From Monosporascus cannonballus (taxonomy: Eukaryota; Ascomycota; Sordariomycetes; Xylariales): 64,000 bases of DNA. The stretch lies in NCBI GenBank assembly GCA_004154925.1, contig QJNS01000079.1, positions 124,001 to 188,000 on the forward strand, read 5' to 3'. Positions 20,861 through 33,859 of the stretch are shown one piece after another. Under the pieces are notes generated by a model. It worked only from the letters and a program-made list of their open reading frames with translations. It was not told the origin of the DNA and ran no database searches. The translations under genes were made by a program, and so were the position numbers. Every line of letters begins with the position of its first letter. Positions within the stretch are counted from its first letter, which is position 1.

Positions 20861-23320
20861 AAATACGTAACCGATAAAAGGCCGTTCGAACGTTAAATTT
20901 CGTAAATTACCGGACTTATAATAAGGTTCGTAACATTTTTTTTATTAACGGAAAAATATAACGGTTTTGCTTTATAATCTTATTTAACTTTTTATAATTT
21001 ACGTAAAACCGTAAACCTTTATTAAACTTTATTATAAATAATACCGGAATATTTGCAAAAAAGTTATTAATCCAAATTTAATTTTTATTAAATAAGTTTA
21101 TAAATGTTTTATATAAAATTAATAATTTTTCTCTTGATATCCCGTATAAAGGTTTTTATAGGATTATTTTTTTAACTTAAAATATTTATTTCCAGGTTTA
21201 TCGTTACGTTATTATTATTACGATAAAGTAATAATAACGAATTTTTATTATTTATAAAAAGGTTTCGGAACTCAGGTATTTTTTTAAAAAAATATTCCGT
21301 TATATTCTTAAAGGTTAATTACGGCTTTATTTTTAAGGCCTTATTAATATTTTCTATAAAAATTGCAAATAACTGTATTTGTTTTTGTAGTAGCTTTATT
21401 GTATTATTATTACGAAAGTTATAACTGTTATTAAGCGGGTTTTTTTATATTTTTATAACCGCCCTTTTAAGCCGTTTTTAGGCTTTTTATTAAACTATCT
21501 TTTTTTGCGTAATATGGGCGTAATAACGTTATCCGTAAAGCGGATAAGTCGTTATTTCGTTTTATATATAATATTATTATATTTTATTTAAGGTTTTTTT
21601 AAGATAAAAAAATAAAATCAGTTTTTAATTACGTACCTTTAAATTCGTTTTAGGCGGCCGTTTAAATTTACGTTACCATAAATAACTCTTCGGATTACGG
21701 TTATTATAAATTTATTATTTTTCGTTAATTTTAATTAACGGAATATAATAAATATATATTATAACTTTCAATAACGGATTAACCGTTAATGAAATATAAA
21801 ATAACAAATATATTTAGTATGGATTAAGATATTTATATATATAATATTATTAATTAAAATATTTACTATAAAAAATACTATTTAATTTATTATTAATTTT
21901 TTGTAATTTCTTTTATTACGTCTCTTTTTGGTTAATAATTTTTAATAAAGGTTATTTTTTTAAATTCTTGTTATTTATATTATTATTTTTATTAACGATA
22001 TTTTGTAAACTTATTACTATAATTTCCTTTTTAGCCGGACGAAACCGTTTTGCAAATTTATATGTAAGGTATTTTTAATGCGAATAATTCGTAGCGGCAT
22101 AATAAGAACATTATTTTTTCTGTTTTCGAATTTTTATTTCATTATTAAAAAATTATTTTACATAAGGCCGGTTATCCGAATTCTATTCCGTTATTAATTT
22201 ATTAATTTAAAAATTAACGTAATTAATTATGCGATATTTATTTTAAATATTTCCCCTTAAATATTTATTATTTAGACCGATTTATTAAATTGGTTAACAT
22301 ATTATTATGAATTAATTATTTTGCTTTTTTTATCGACATACTAAATTATTATTTTTTTGTTTATATAATAATTAAGTAAAATTGTTAAATATTTAAAATT
22401 TTTTAACTTTACGTATCTAATAATTATAATTATTATAAAATATATTTTTTTATAATTAATGCCTTACGGAATTATATATTAATACCGGCATTTAAGAAAA
22501 TTACCTTAATTATTAAAATTTACGTTAAATATTTATACTCGATTAATTTAAATTTAAAATTTAATAGGTAATTTTCAAACCGTTAATTATTATCTTACCT
22601 TATATATTATAATTATTTCTTAATACATTACACCGTTCATTTATTTTCGAGTTTTTCTTTTATATAAAAAAGAAAATTATTAATATTAGAATTATTTCGT
22701 AATAGTGTTATTTTAAATTAATAATTAAATTATAATTATTTTTCGGTAAGCATAAGTATTATAATACTTAAGCAAATTATTATAAAAAAACTAAAAATAA
22801 ATCGGTTTTCTTTTATTTTTGTACAAAATATGGCAAAAAACGAACGGAACGTTTTTTATTTTCTGTTTTATAAGGGCTATTTTATAGGTTTACGATTTGT
22901 TCCTATAAACGTGTTATTAAGCGGCGGACTTATTGTAAATCTTTAATAAAGCGGATCTTATTTTATAAGGGCTTTTTTTTCTGCTTTCGTAAAATGGTAT
23001 TTTTTTTTATCTCCGTTATCCGGTTAAATAAATTATTTATTATTTCGTTACGGCTAAGGATTAATTTAATAAATTTCTTTTTCTATATATTAAACTTTTA
23101 AAATATATATACGAATAATTAATGCTATAAACTTTCCTTAATAATTCTGGATAAGGTTAATGCCGTAAGCTCGTTTATGGTTTTATCGGTTATATTGTTT
23201 TGTAATTATTTCGTTATAAAATTCCTTTTGGTTTATTATCCATAATTAAGGTATTTTTGGAAAACATTTCGCGTTTATTTAGTTTTTTAAAAGCTATAAA
23301 AATTTATAACTTTAAATATA

Positions 23321-23510
23321 TATAACGGGCATAATAGGTAAATTGAATGGAAATACGGCCTAATAAAGGTTTATATTTAAGATAAGGAGAGAAAGAGAGA
23401 AATAGCTAGCCACCAACAAGGTGGCTGCTCTCTATATATATATGGGTAAGCTTAGGCTAAGGAGCTCGCTGCGTAAGCCCGAGCTGCCCTATAGGCTCTA
23501 GCCTGTAACA
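23321..23510 (-). repeat. 5' LTR of B (right, 190 bp)
   Basis: It aligns without gaps to 18016-18205, ending AGCCTGTAACA before TTAAG. Differences from the left LTR are nearly all transitions, with opposite edges eroded in the two copies, as expected from independent RIP of two identical LTRs. Confidence 0.82.
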
Positions 23511-24949
23511 TTAAGCTTTTTATGGTTCGGCTAATTAAATATCTTTAAGCTAATGGTAACGGTTGAACTTATAAAGTTAATTATGTAATTTTTGGCCATA
23601 TTCGGAGTTTTTCTTTTTTGGGATTTTGACTGTTTTTAAAAGGTTAAGACGGTTAAGTTATAATAATAACGAATTTTTATTTAATATAACACTGTTAAAT
23701 AGATTAAAACGGAAAAAAACGTAAATAAAAAAAAGTCCGGTAGCCCGTTTATAGTACAATTGAAATTGTTAGGATATAAAAAGCGTATTTGTTAAACCGG
23801 TTTATTATTATTAACTCGTTATTGCGTTACTTTTTTATTTATAGTTAAAAATCCGTCAAATCGATAATAAAATTTATTGAAATTTCTTTTACAAAAATTG
23901 TAAATCTTAGCAAAAAGCCTCTTTCGCTATAAGGTAAATAGTGTTTAATTTTATCCGTTAATAAACCGCATACGTTATTATATATATTTTTTTATTTTTG
24001 TTTATATTTTCTTAAAAATAATTAGCATGTAACCGCTTAATAATATTAAAACTTTTTTAGTACCATGCCGTTAAGCGATTATATGTATTCCGTATTAGCT
24101 TCTTTCGTAACGGGTAATTTTCGAATATATAAATTTGCTTTTTAAATTATAATGAAACGTTTTATTTATTTGTTATATATATTTTATAACGGCTTTTTTA
24201 TTATACTATTATTGATATATTAATTATTGTATCAAATCTTCTTTTATTTAATTAATAATATTAAGTTTAATATAAGTTCTTTTAGTTTATTATCCTTTTG
24301 TAATATAATTAACATTAAAATGTATTTTACCTTTTAAACTATTACGAAATAACCGTTTACCGGTTAACAGCCCGTAATTTGAATTATTTTATTATTTATT
24401 GTAAAAGGTGCCGTCAATAATAATTTAAATATTTTTAAGAAATAAAATAAAATTTGTTTATTTATCTTTTGCTTCGTAAATGCGTTCTTTAGATCTGGAC
24501 GTCTTAATAATTTATTTGTTGATTTTTACCGGCTTTTTTCTAATGGTTTTCGAAATCGAAATTAGTTAATTATTTTATTCGAATTATTTATTTTGCGTTT
24601 AATTTAATTTTAATTATGATATATTTATGATTTTTAATTTATAATTGTTTCAATAATTTCTTAAAAATAAAATAAATAATATTATTTTATTCGAATATTT
24701 AGTTAATTATTTATAAATTAATATTTATGATATAATAACGTAATTTCGCCCTTTTCAATTTTTACAATGTAAATTTTATTAAGTATTAACGACTATTGTA
24801 TTATTACGAAAATACCGTATTAATAATAAAATCCGAAACGTTAATTTTAATTAAAGCGGTAATTAAGGGTTAAAATAGCGAAATTAAAATACGTTTATAA
24901 AAAGTATTTTTAAAGTTTTAAACGCGAATAAATTATTATTTTCCAATTT

Positions 24950-25326
24950 GACTTTTATTAACTAAGTTTTGTAAAATAGGTTTATTAAAAAATTTATAAT
25001 TTTCGAATAATATTTACTAAACCTTTTAGAAAAACGTATTAAATTTCAAAAAGTTTAAAAGTCGTAATTATTATTGGATTCCGGTTACTTTCAGATCATT
25101 TTAATTTTTTTAAAATTTATATTAATATTTTGCAAATTAAAAACAAAATTTCAAAACGTTATTTTTTATATAAAATATACATTTTTCGAAATTTGCGTAA
25201 ACCTTTTATTACCGTAAACGTTTTAATATATTACGAACATGTTTTATGTAATCCGTTTCATTTTCGAATAAATAAGGATATTATTTAAATATATAACATA
25301 AATTATATTTACCAGCCTTTTTAATA
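24950..25326 (-). pseudogene. Reverse transcriptase remnant (C2)
   Basis: Downstream of the E insertion on the minus strand a frame reads YLNNILIYSENETDYIKHV, the eroded YxDD-ILI-S block followed by the typical HxxHV region. It then continues through R-V/I-L-x-x-L, YANFEKC and FYIKN into the RNase H linker. The catalytic second and third positions read N-N. This identifies family C as Ty3/Gypsy. Confidence 0.78.
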
Positions 25327-25331
25327 CGTAA

Positions 25332-25519
25332 TGTAAAAGGCTTCACCTGAGCGGTCTGCAATCGGTTGCCAATGAGAGTTTATTTTCTAGCTAAAGAGAA
25401 AAGAAAGGGAAGATGAAAATAGAGTTGTGTGTGTTCGCATATAAGGCGCTGCGCTAGTGCTGCTTGGTACCGGCGTTTGTCCGGTGCTCCATAATAGGGC
25501 TCCATACAGCCCCATCACA
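25332..25519. mobile_element. Solo LTR E (188 bp) with 5-bp TSD
   Basis: A sharply bounded, unmutated, GC-richer block opens TGTAAAAGGCTTCACC and closes CCCCATCACA. It is flanked by CGTAA on both sides (25327-25331 and 25520-25524). TG...CA ends plus a 5-bp duplication define a solo LTR. An ATATAAGG box is at 25439-25446, followed by ACCGG/CCGGT inverted arms near 25469-25485. Orientation is unproven; the TATA reading suggests plus. No internal sequence or second copy is in the window, so the family is unknown. It is inserted just upstream of the YxDD codons of C2. Confidence 0.85.
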
Positions 25520-27839
25520 CGTAATATAATTTTTGAAAGATATTAAGGCGTTACTTAATCCGAATAATATTATTATATATTTAAAATAATTATATTTTGT
25601 ATAAAAAGCCGTTTTTTATTAATACTACGCCTCAATACCTTAGTAAATATACGTATTTCTTAGGTTTAAGTTGATATATATCGTTATTTTTAATAAATTA
25701 TCCAATATTTTATTAGTTAATAATAATAAACCTTTAATTTTAAAATATTTTTTAACCCTTAATAATTTATATATAATTATATTTTGCTCTTTAATTTCGA
25801 AACGAAAAAAATAAGTACCTCTGTTAAATTCCAAAAAATCGTATATTGCCCTTCATTAACGTTTATTTTCTGCATTATAATAAAACTTTCCTTTTTTTTA
25901 AAAAAAAAACATAGGAGTTTAAAAAGGCGTTTTTTTTAAAAAATCGATATAATATTTTATATAATAATATTAAAATAAGGTTTTTATAAAATATCCGTCG
26001 AATTAATTTTTATAATTTTGATATTAAGAGAGAAATACAACGTCTTTACCGGCCCCGTTTTATATTTTAATAATTGTATTATTTTTATTTGGTTATGCTT
26101 TTTTCAGTATTTATTTCTATTTAATACGTTAGTTATTATTTATATTATTTTTTTAATATTTTAATCTTCTTACGAATTTATTTTTTATTTATAGGCATAA
26201 GAAAAATATTTTTTTTTTTAGCTTAAAGTACTATAATTTCTATTAAAAATCTAAATTTAGGCCAATAATATTTTTTAAAGACAGCTTTAAAATTACGTTT
26301 TACCTTTAAAAATCCTTTAAAAAGTAAAAATTATTTTGTATTTTTCACGTTTTTATTTAATTATTTATTACCTTTATTAATATATTTATTTTCTTTAACG
26401 AGAACCTTTTTTAAAAATGTTTTTTATTTTTATATTACCCGTTAAATTTTGAATTATCGATTTTAATAATAATTCTTTGCGTAGTAAGTCGTAATTATTG
26501 CCGCCGTTTATTAGGTGTTTATATATAACCTGTTCTGTTTCTAATTTAAAACTTAATTATTAATTCGGACCTGGGCCAAAAGGTTAAAGCCTTTTATTTC
26601 GCAACCTAAATATTTCGTATTTCGAATAATATATTATTCGAATTAATATTTACAGAATTATGGCTTTATAAGTTTTAATCTTTTTATATTCGTATTTTTT
26701 GTATTAAAAAAACTATATTTTATAATAATTAACTTTTATATAATTTTTATAAATGTTATATAATACGGCTGTTATATATTGTTTATAACTATTTTATAAT
26801 TCGATATAACTCTTATATTGTTTTTAAAAATCTTAATAATCAAATTAATTAAAATAATAATCCGTTAATTTGCCGGTACGTCCTTTATTTAAACTTGGTT
26901 GTATGCCGATATAAGCTTTTTAGTTTCTTTATTTTTCCTTGTTTTATTAAATATATTTCATATAAAATAATAAGGATTAATTTTGCTTATTACGCTTTCC
27001 TTATTAATTTGTTTTTAATTTTCGAAAATGCTCTTTTAGTAATTTGATATTATAATTTAAAGTTAAATTTAAATAACGACCGTATTGTCCGTATTTCTCG
27101 GGTAAATTATTAGAGATTTTGGTTTTTATCATTTCGTATTAGTTTAAGAAAATTATAAAATATTTTTAAGTCGTTTTATAAAGTTATAAATTTAATATTA
27201 ATCATAAGATTACAGATAATCTTTTCGATAATCGTTTTAATTATATTTCGAATTTTTATTATGTAAATACTATGAAGTTATTGTTTTTTAATAAATAGGT
27301 TTTCTCAATAAGTATTAATTTATATTATTATCGTCAGGTTGATAAAGAAATTTAATATAAATAATTTAAGGCGAATTTTTAATTAATAAAAAGATTTATC
27401 AATTTTATTGGAAAAACTCCTGATACAGGAAAATAAATAATAATATTTTAAAATTAATTTGATTATAATTCCGTTTTAAAAGTTTTGAATACTTTAATTC
27501 CATAATATTATTTAATTGAAAAGGTGGGGTTTTTGCATTCTTTCGAAAAATGCAAAATATTATTATTTTTCTTTGCATTTTTTGTTCTTTGTTTTTTTTT
27601 TTAGATTTTATGATTCATTTTTTTAATAATAAAGCGATCATTTTTAAAATTTGACATAAGGTTAACGATTCGGGCAGTATTTTAATTTTTATTATTAACA
27701 AACTTTCGGATTAATTAGTTATACATTCAAAATTCTTATTTTGTATTCTTTTCTTCTTTTTATTCGTTATTTCGGTATATAAGTTATTATGAATTGTTTT
27801 TTATTTAATAATTTGTCCGGATAGGTAAAAGAATGAATA

Positions 27840-28089
27840 TATTAGAGAAAATGGTAAAATACGGACTATAAAGCAAAAGAAAATAACTTAATAAATCATT
27901 TATAATATAGGTAATAAATAAATAATTACTAATACTTATTTTATTTTAATTATTTAGGGGCGAAGCCTTTTTATATATATATAAATTAAAACTTTATTAG
28001 TAAGTTGCTAGGCGCCGAAAAGGAGGCCGTACCTTAGTATTTAATAGGCGTTAGGGCCTAAAAAGGGGGTTATACCTTGTCATTTAATA
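27840..28089 (-). repeat. 5' LTR of C2 with tandemly repeated end
   Basis: It aligns with LTR C1 (5492-5697) from TATTAGAGAAAATGG (mutated TGTCAGGGAAAATGG) through the GGGGCGAAGCC hairpin to TTTAATA at 28046. A second copy of the last ~43 bp follows (28047-28089: GGCGTTAGGGCCTAAAAAGG...), so this LTR end is duplicated relative to C1. Confidence 0.68.
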
Positions 28090-28168
28090 AAGTTACCCTT
28101 TATACCGTATTCTTATTTTTAGAGGTACCGTTAGAATGAAAAAAGGGGTTATTATTAAATATAAGGGA

Positions 28169-28311
28169 TATTAATTATATATATATTAATAATTAATTAT
28201 AAATATTTTAAAACGCGTATTATATCTTAAGATAATGAATTCCGAAATATATATATTTTAATTTAACGGAATCTTCCGTATATAACGTATTAAAATATCT
28301 TTTATTAATTG
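28169..28311 (-). repeat. LTR of D, left
   Basis: This is a direct repeat of 33442-33583. It opens TATTAATTATATATATATT and ends around CTTTTATTAAT. Exact termini are blurred by mutation. Confidence 0.6.
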
Positions 28312-28589
28312 ATATATTTTGTTTCATATTTTAAAATATTTACGGTATTCATTGTGGTAACGTTTAAAACTATAATTATTTATTTTATTTTTTCTCCGAT
28401 AATTACACTTTTTAAATTTTTTTAAAAAAGCCTTTCGTAAAACCTTTTTTTATTAATTAAAAGATTTTGTAATATTTATTAATTTTAATTATTTTTTAAA
28501 ATATTTATAAGGTTCACACAATAAGATTTTCATTAAACCGTTAATTAATATATTATTTACAAACGTATAATTTATTTTAATTAAGACTT

Positions 28590-29010
28590 TTTGCGATTTA
28601 TTATAATTAATCATTATATATATTTATATGACGTAATTTTATTATTAATACAGTATTCTTAATAGTAATAAATTATATAATATATTTATTATTATACTAC
28701 ATATTTAATAGTTTTATATTAAAACTAATTTTTAATTTTTTTATTAATTAAATCTTAAGTAAAATCTGTTTATAATTTACATAACAAATAATAATTTTGT
28801 TTTTATTATAAAAGTAATTATTATATTTTATTTATTTGCTTACTATTTTATTTCTTTTGAAATAAGTTTATAATTTAAATTTAGGAATTTTTTAATCAAT
28901 TAAATTATTTTTAAAAAAATGTCGTTTTAAGTATTTAATAAATTTTTATTCCCGAATTATAACGTTAAGGTTCTGATTCCGAGTAAATATGACATAATTT
29001 GGTGAGTAAT
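28590..29010 (-). pseudogene. Copia RNase H remnant (D)
   Basis: The minus strand reads YLLGIRTLTL-x-FG (about 28990-28950), the Copia YL-x-T-R-T-L-A block. Further downstream it reads ITIKNTVLIIKLRHINIYND (about 28690-28600), the eroded form of the TKLRHVDIHNHWL block. The order and distance fit the C-terminal RNase H domain that ends Copia polyproteins just before the 3' LTR. Confidence 0.65.
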
Positions 29011-32000
29011 TTTATAATATATGTTATTAAGGTTTAAATTAAATTGGGCAAATAGAGATATTATAAAAAATATATCGGATTATATATTAATTATTGTAAA
29101 AAATAAAACCAATGTTTTTTTTAAATATTTATTAATAACATTTAAATAAGTTAAATTATTATTTAATAATAACTTAATATTAATTATAAGTATTTTTAAG
29201 AAGTTATTTAAATGTTTTAGGATATTAATTTCATTGATTTATGTAAAGAATTCAATTAAAATAACTAAATGTTCTTAGTAAATTTATTTTTAATTATTTC
29301 GATAATAAGGAATTATTATAAATCTTTATTTTTGTTATTAAGCTTTACCGTTGTTAAACTTATTAATTTAGTTAATCGATAAAATCTAAATTTGTTTTGT
29401 AATATATTATAATAATATTATTTATAAACGAAATTAATTATCTCTTAATAAATAAAATAATAAGCTTAATAAGATATAAAGTTAAATTCTAACTTTTTAA
29501 ATATTTAAATAAAACAATTTTATTATAATAAAAGTAATTTCCTTAATTTAAATATTATATTTTAATTAATAGATATTTTTTATATTACGGATATTTTACT
29601 AGCAATTATATATATATATTATAAAATAAGTTAACTTTTATAAAAATATTTATAATATTATATTATTTCCGTTTTATATCGAACTTAATTATGATAATAA
29701 TTAACGTTTAAAATGATTTTTTAAAGAAATTAATTATATATATATTATTATAAACACTTTTTAATTTATAAATATTTTGTACGATAAAACCGGCCTTCTA
29801 TTTTTGGAATTAGTTTTATTTATTAAATATATAAATATATATTTACATATATTTTTAAATTTATTTTTTTAAATAAAACACTGATTAATAATCTCTTAAA
29901 ATGATATTCTTTATAATTTTATAAATAAACTTTTTGGGGATTACGGAATATTTTTTAATCAATATATATTTAAATTTTTATGACCTTATAACAATAATAA
30001 TAAATTACATTTATATATCCGTTTTTATAAACTAAATTTTTTTTATATATCAAAATATTATTATTTTCCTCATTAAAATAATACGTATTTCGGGTAATTA
30101 ATTGTTTTAAATTTCCGCCGCTTATCGGCCGATTATTATACGTATTTAGGAAAAAATTAAACGTTTTATATTAAATACGGTTTTTCATATTTATTATTCG
30201 TTTCGGATAATATCTTCTTAATATAAAATATAGGAAAGACTTACGTTTATAACCCGGAAGTTATGTTTACTTTTTATCGTTAATTTGAGTTAAATAATAT
30301 AAAAATATTCAAAAATAATTTTATTATTTTTATTAACGTAATAATAATGATAATTATTAAGGTAAATATTAGTAACGGTAATAATTTAAAAATGAAAAGT
30401 AATTCGAATATAATATTTATATAAAAACAATAAATTTTTTACGGATAATTTTATTTTTTCTTATTTTATACGTATTTTACGTTAATACCTTTTAAAATTA
30501 CTTTTTTTTGTTTAACCGGTAATTAAAATACTTTATTTAAATTTTTATTTTTATTTCTATAATAACTTAATAATTATGGTTTGAATTAAATATTTTTATG
30601 TATTAAAATAATTTTTGTAACTTTTTTTTATAATAGATAAAAAGTTATTTTGTAAACTTTTGATATTACTTAAAAAAACAACTTTTTTAATCAATTATAT
30701 GTTTCGCATAATAATCATATTATTAATTAATAAATTTTATATTCGTAAATATTCGTAAATCGGTTATTAATAAAATAGTTAATTTATAGTTTAAGATTTA
30801 ACTTTGAAAATTTTTACCTTTGTTATAACGGTAATTATTATAATATAAATTATATAACCGTATATTTATAAATAAATTTATTAAGGTTTTCGATTAAATA
30901 TTAAAATACCGTTTTTATACGTTAAATAAATATCATAAACTTCGTATAAGTTTTATTTAAAACAATTTATATGAAAATATGAATATATAAATATATTATT
31001 ATTTAAGTATATATATAATTAAAAACGAAATTAATTGAATATTATTTTGAATTATAATTATTCTTTCCTTACTTATATTTTTTGAACGCTTTATATTTCC
31101 ATTTTAATCCTAGGCATATAATATTAAAAATTTAAATTCAATATTAAAAAGGCGATTTAAACATTTTTTAATATTAATAATATTTTAGGCTTGCATTACC
31201 GTATTTAATTACTTGTAAGAAAAATTTGTTTTAATTTTTTAAAATCTTTAAAAAATATCGAAACGTTATAATTAATATAATTTAATTTTAATTCTTAAAG
31301 TAAACATCCTCAATAAACCTATCTATTAATCTTTAACAAATATCACGTATTTATATTTTTTAAGGTTTTTTTTAAAATTTATAAAATCGATAACGATTTT
31401 TTATCCTAATTAAAATATTTTTTTAATTCGCAATATATTAACCTTTCAATTTTTGCTTTATTATATATTTAATATTTAATTATTATAAAATTTCTTATAT
31501 AAATTCCTTTTGTATAAAATTATAATTAAACGATTATTTTAAGTTTCAAATATTTTAATTTTTAAATATTACACAATATTACTATTAATATGTAATAATT
31601 TTAGTATTTTTAAGTTAATATTTCGTTTATAAGTTATTAAAATTACATAAATAATTATTAGATTAATATTTCCGATAGTAAATTAATTAAAGTTATTTAT
31701 TAATATAATAAGTATTTAATTATATTTATTTCGAAAAAAAATATTAACTCTTCAGTTATTTTATTACTAACATTTTTTTCAAAATTACAGGAAAAATATT
31801 CAGTTATATATAAATTTTTCGCAATATATTATGTCATATAAACGTAATATTTTCCTATTATTAAGGCATTTAAAAATTATATTAATATTTTCGTATTTTG
31901 TAATTAAAAAGAAATGATTTCCTATATATATCTTATTATTTTATACGGTAAATTTAAAGTCTAAAATTTTTCGAATTAAATTAAAAATATATAATATAAA

Positions 32001-33441
32001 TTTTAAATTTAAAATAACTAAGTTCCTGAAAAAGGAAAATTAAATGTTTATAATATTACATTAATTAATAATTAAAAAATATGCTAATATTTATTGTATT
32101 TTTTTAAAAAATCACTTTAGTTTTTATAATATTTTTTTATAGTTTTCGATAAACGGTCGATTTTTCCCTTTAAAGATTAATCGGCGGAAATTCGTTTTTA
32201 AATATATATTATTATCTTATTCTTAAAACGAAAATATTTTAAGGATTTGTTTTAAAAAATATAGAATAATAATTAAATAATATATAATTACTAATTAAAT
32301 TTGTTTTATAACGGTTCGTTTATACATTTAATTTTTAACGTTTTCGTTTATTATTATTTTCGTTTATAATAGCATTTTTGTAATTCTTTTAGTTTCGCCT
32401 AAAATTTAGTGTTTTTTTTGTAGTTAAAAATTAATACTTTTAGGATTTTCTTAATTAAAATTATTTTAATTAAAGAAATTTATAAATATTTCATAAAGCC
32501 ATAAAAACGTTACCTTAATATGTCGAAATATAAATATAAGATAAGCTATAATTTAATAATTTGAAAAATTAATTATCGTTATTTAAAAAGTAATTATACC
32601 GTTATTAATTTCGGTTTCTTTTAATTATTTAGAAAATAACAAATTTCATTTTAATTATAAAAGTTATTATTATATGTAGAATGTTAATTTATATAATTAT
32701 CGTTTGCGTTTTTAAAATATTATATCGTTATTTTAAAATCATAATCTTTTATTATTTTATAAATTATTTATTTAATATTTTATTTCTTTTCGAAATTTCC
32801 TTTAATATTTCGTAATATTTTTATTAAATATTCATTAGGAATTTGGTATCGTATATTTTGACGGATTTGCCAACGTTAAAATATTATTTTCCGAAGTTTT
32901 TTTAAAAAAATGTTGATTTTTTTAATTATTAAAAATATTAATTTTAAGATTTATTTTACAAGGTTATTAATGCTTCTATGGAAAATATTGTATTTACGCC
33001 TTTTATAAATATATGTCGTAAAATCCTAAATATAGCTTTATTTATTGTCCGTTATTATTTTAAAGATATTAGTTAAGTAATTAGTATAATCGATTTTTTT
33101 CATAACTTTTGCGAAAAATATATATATAAATAAAATTTTATTTAAGATACTAATTTATGTTATATAGCGGATTTATTGTTATAAATAGCAAGTTATATTA
33201 AATTTTACAAGTTTTATAAATTATTAAAAGTTTTAATTAAAATCGGTATAATTGCAAACATTGAAAATATATATTTTAAATTGGAAATTATGTTTAAAAC
33301 CATTTTAATTTTAAATTTTTATAAACAATAAAAGATATTAACGGTAAAATCGTTGTTATTATTATTAACGTATTTTGATAGTTATAAATAATATATAATT
33401 TAATTAAACAAATAAAACTTTTATTTATTCAATGTAAAAGA

Positions 33442-33583
33442 TATTATTTGAATATATATTAATAATTACTTATAAGTATCTTAAAATATATATTACATTT
33501 TAAGATATTTTAATCCCGCAATGTATATATTTTAATTAATAGGAGTCTTCTATATATAATGTATTAAAATATCTTTTATTAAC
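33442..33583 (-). repeat. LTR of D, right
   Basis: It matches the left LTR in order and spacing. The shared block GTATTAAAATATCTTTTATTAA lies at its right end. Exact termini are uncertain. Confidence 0.6.
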
Positions 33584-33776
33584 TAATTCTTGTTAGTAAT
33601 TTATTAAAGCCTTTAAAAGTAAAGTTGTTATTAAATATATTTTCGATATATCGTAAAACGTTATAATCTTTTATTAAATATTTAATTAATATGTTTTAAG
33701 TTTATTTTTAAAAATAGTTTTTATCCGTTACCTTTATTTAATTTTTATATTTTAATATTATTATTAATATTATGTT

Positions 33777-33859
<83 letters not shown>

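Larger units (their letters stand above)
18016..23510 (-). mobile_element. Ty3/Gypsy element B, full length (5,495 bp)
   Basis: Direct LTRs at 18016-18205 and 23321-23510 (190 bp each) enclose 5,115 bp, and TTAAG flanks both sides (18011-18015, 23511-23515). The element reads on the minus strand: a reverse transcriptase tract lies near 20650-20860. A purine-rich stretch beside the left LTR (minus strand of 18206-18225, AGGGCGAAAAAAGGAG) fits the polypurine tract expected just upstream of a 3' LTR. The internal region is heavily RIP-mutated with stops in every frame. B sits in the 5' LTR of A6 and so is younger than A6. Confidence 0.85.
12783..23665 (-). mobile_element. Gypsy chromovirus A6, 3'-truncated, carrying nested B
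   Basis: A minus-strand A copy starts inside the integrase C-terminal region at about 12790, so the chromodomain and 3' LTR are missing. It runs through integrase (about 13.0-13.3 kb) and reverse transcriptase (near 14.8 kb) to gag, and its 5' LTR spans 17751-18015 plus 23516-23665. That LTR is split by element B; removing B and one TTAAG rebuilds an LTR of about 415 bp ending in GTTATAATA, the mutated form of GTTATGACA. Frames are broken throughout. Confidence 0.72.
23666..28089 (-). mobile_element. Gypsy element C2 (5' LTR to reverse transcriptase and beyond), carrying solo LTR E
   Basis: This is the second copy of family C. Its 5' LTR is at 27840-28089, gag lies about 27.8-26.5 kb, and reverse transcriptase/RNase H lies about 25.3-24.7 kb. 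It ends without a 3' LTR where A6 begins at 23665. It includes about 1.8 kb (24710-26525) that C1 lacks. A solo LTR (E) interrupts the reverse transcriptase. Erosion is strong throughout except in E and parts of the LTR. Confidence 0.72.
28169..33583 (-). mobile_element. Ty1/Copia element D (about 5.4 kb)
   Basis: Direct LTR-like repeats at about 28169-28311 and 33442-33583 share TATATATTAATAATTA, CTTAAGATA, TATATATTTTAATT and GTATTAAAATATCTTTTATTAA. Between them lies sequence of the lowest GC in the window. On the minus strand next to the left LTR a Copia-type RNase H region can be read, giving orientation and superfamily. No target duplication could be identified and all frames are closed. 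Confidence 0.68.
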
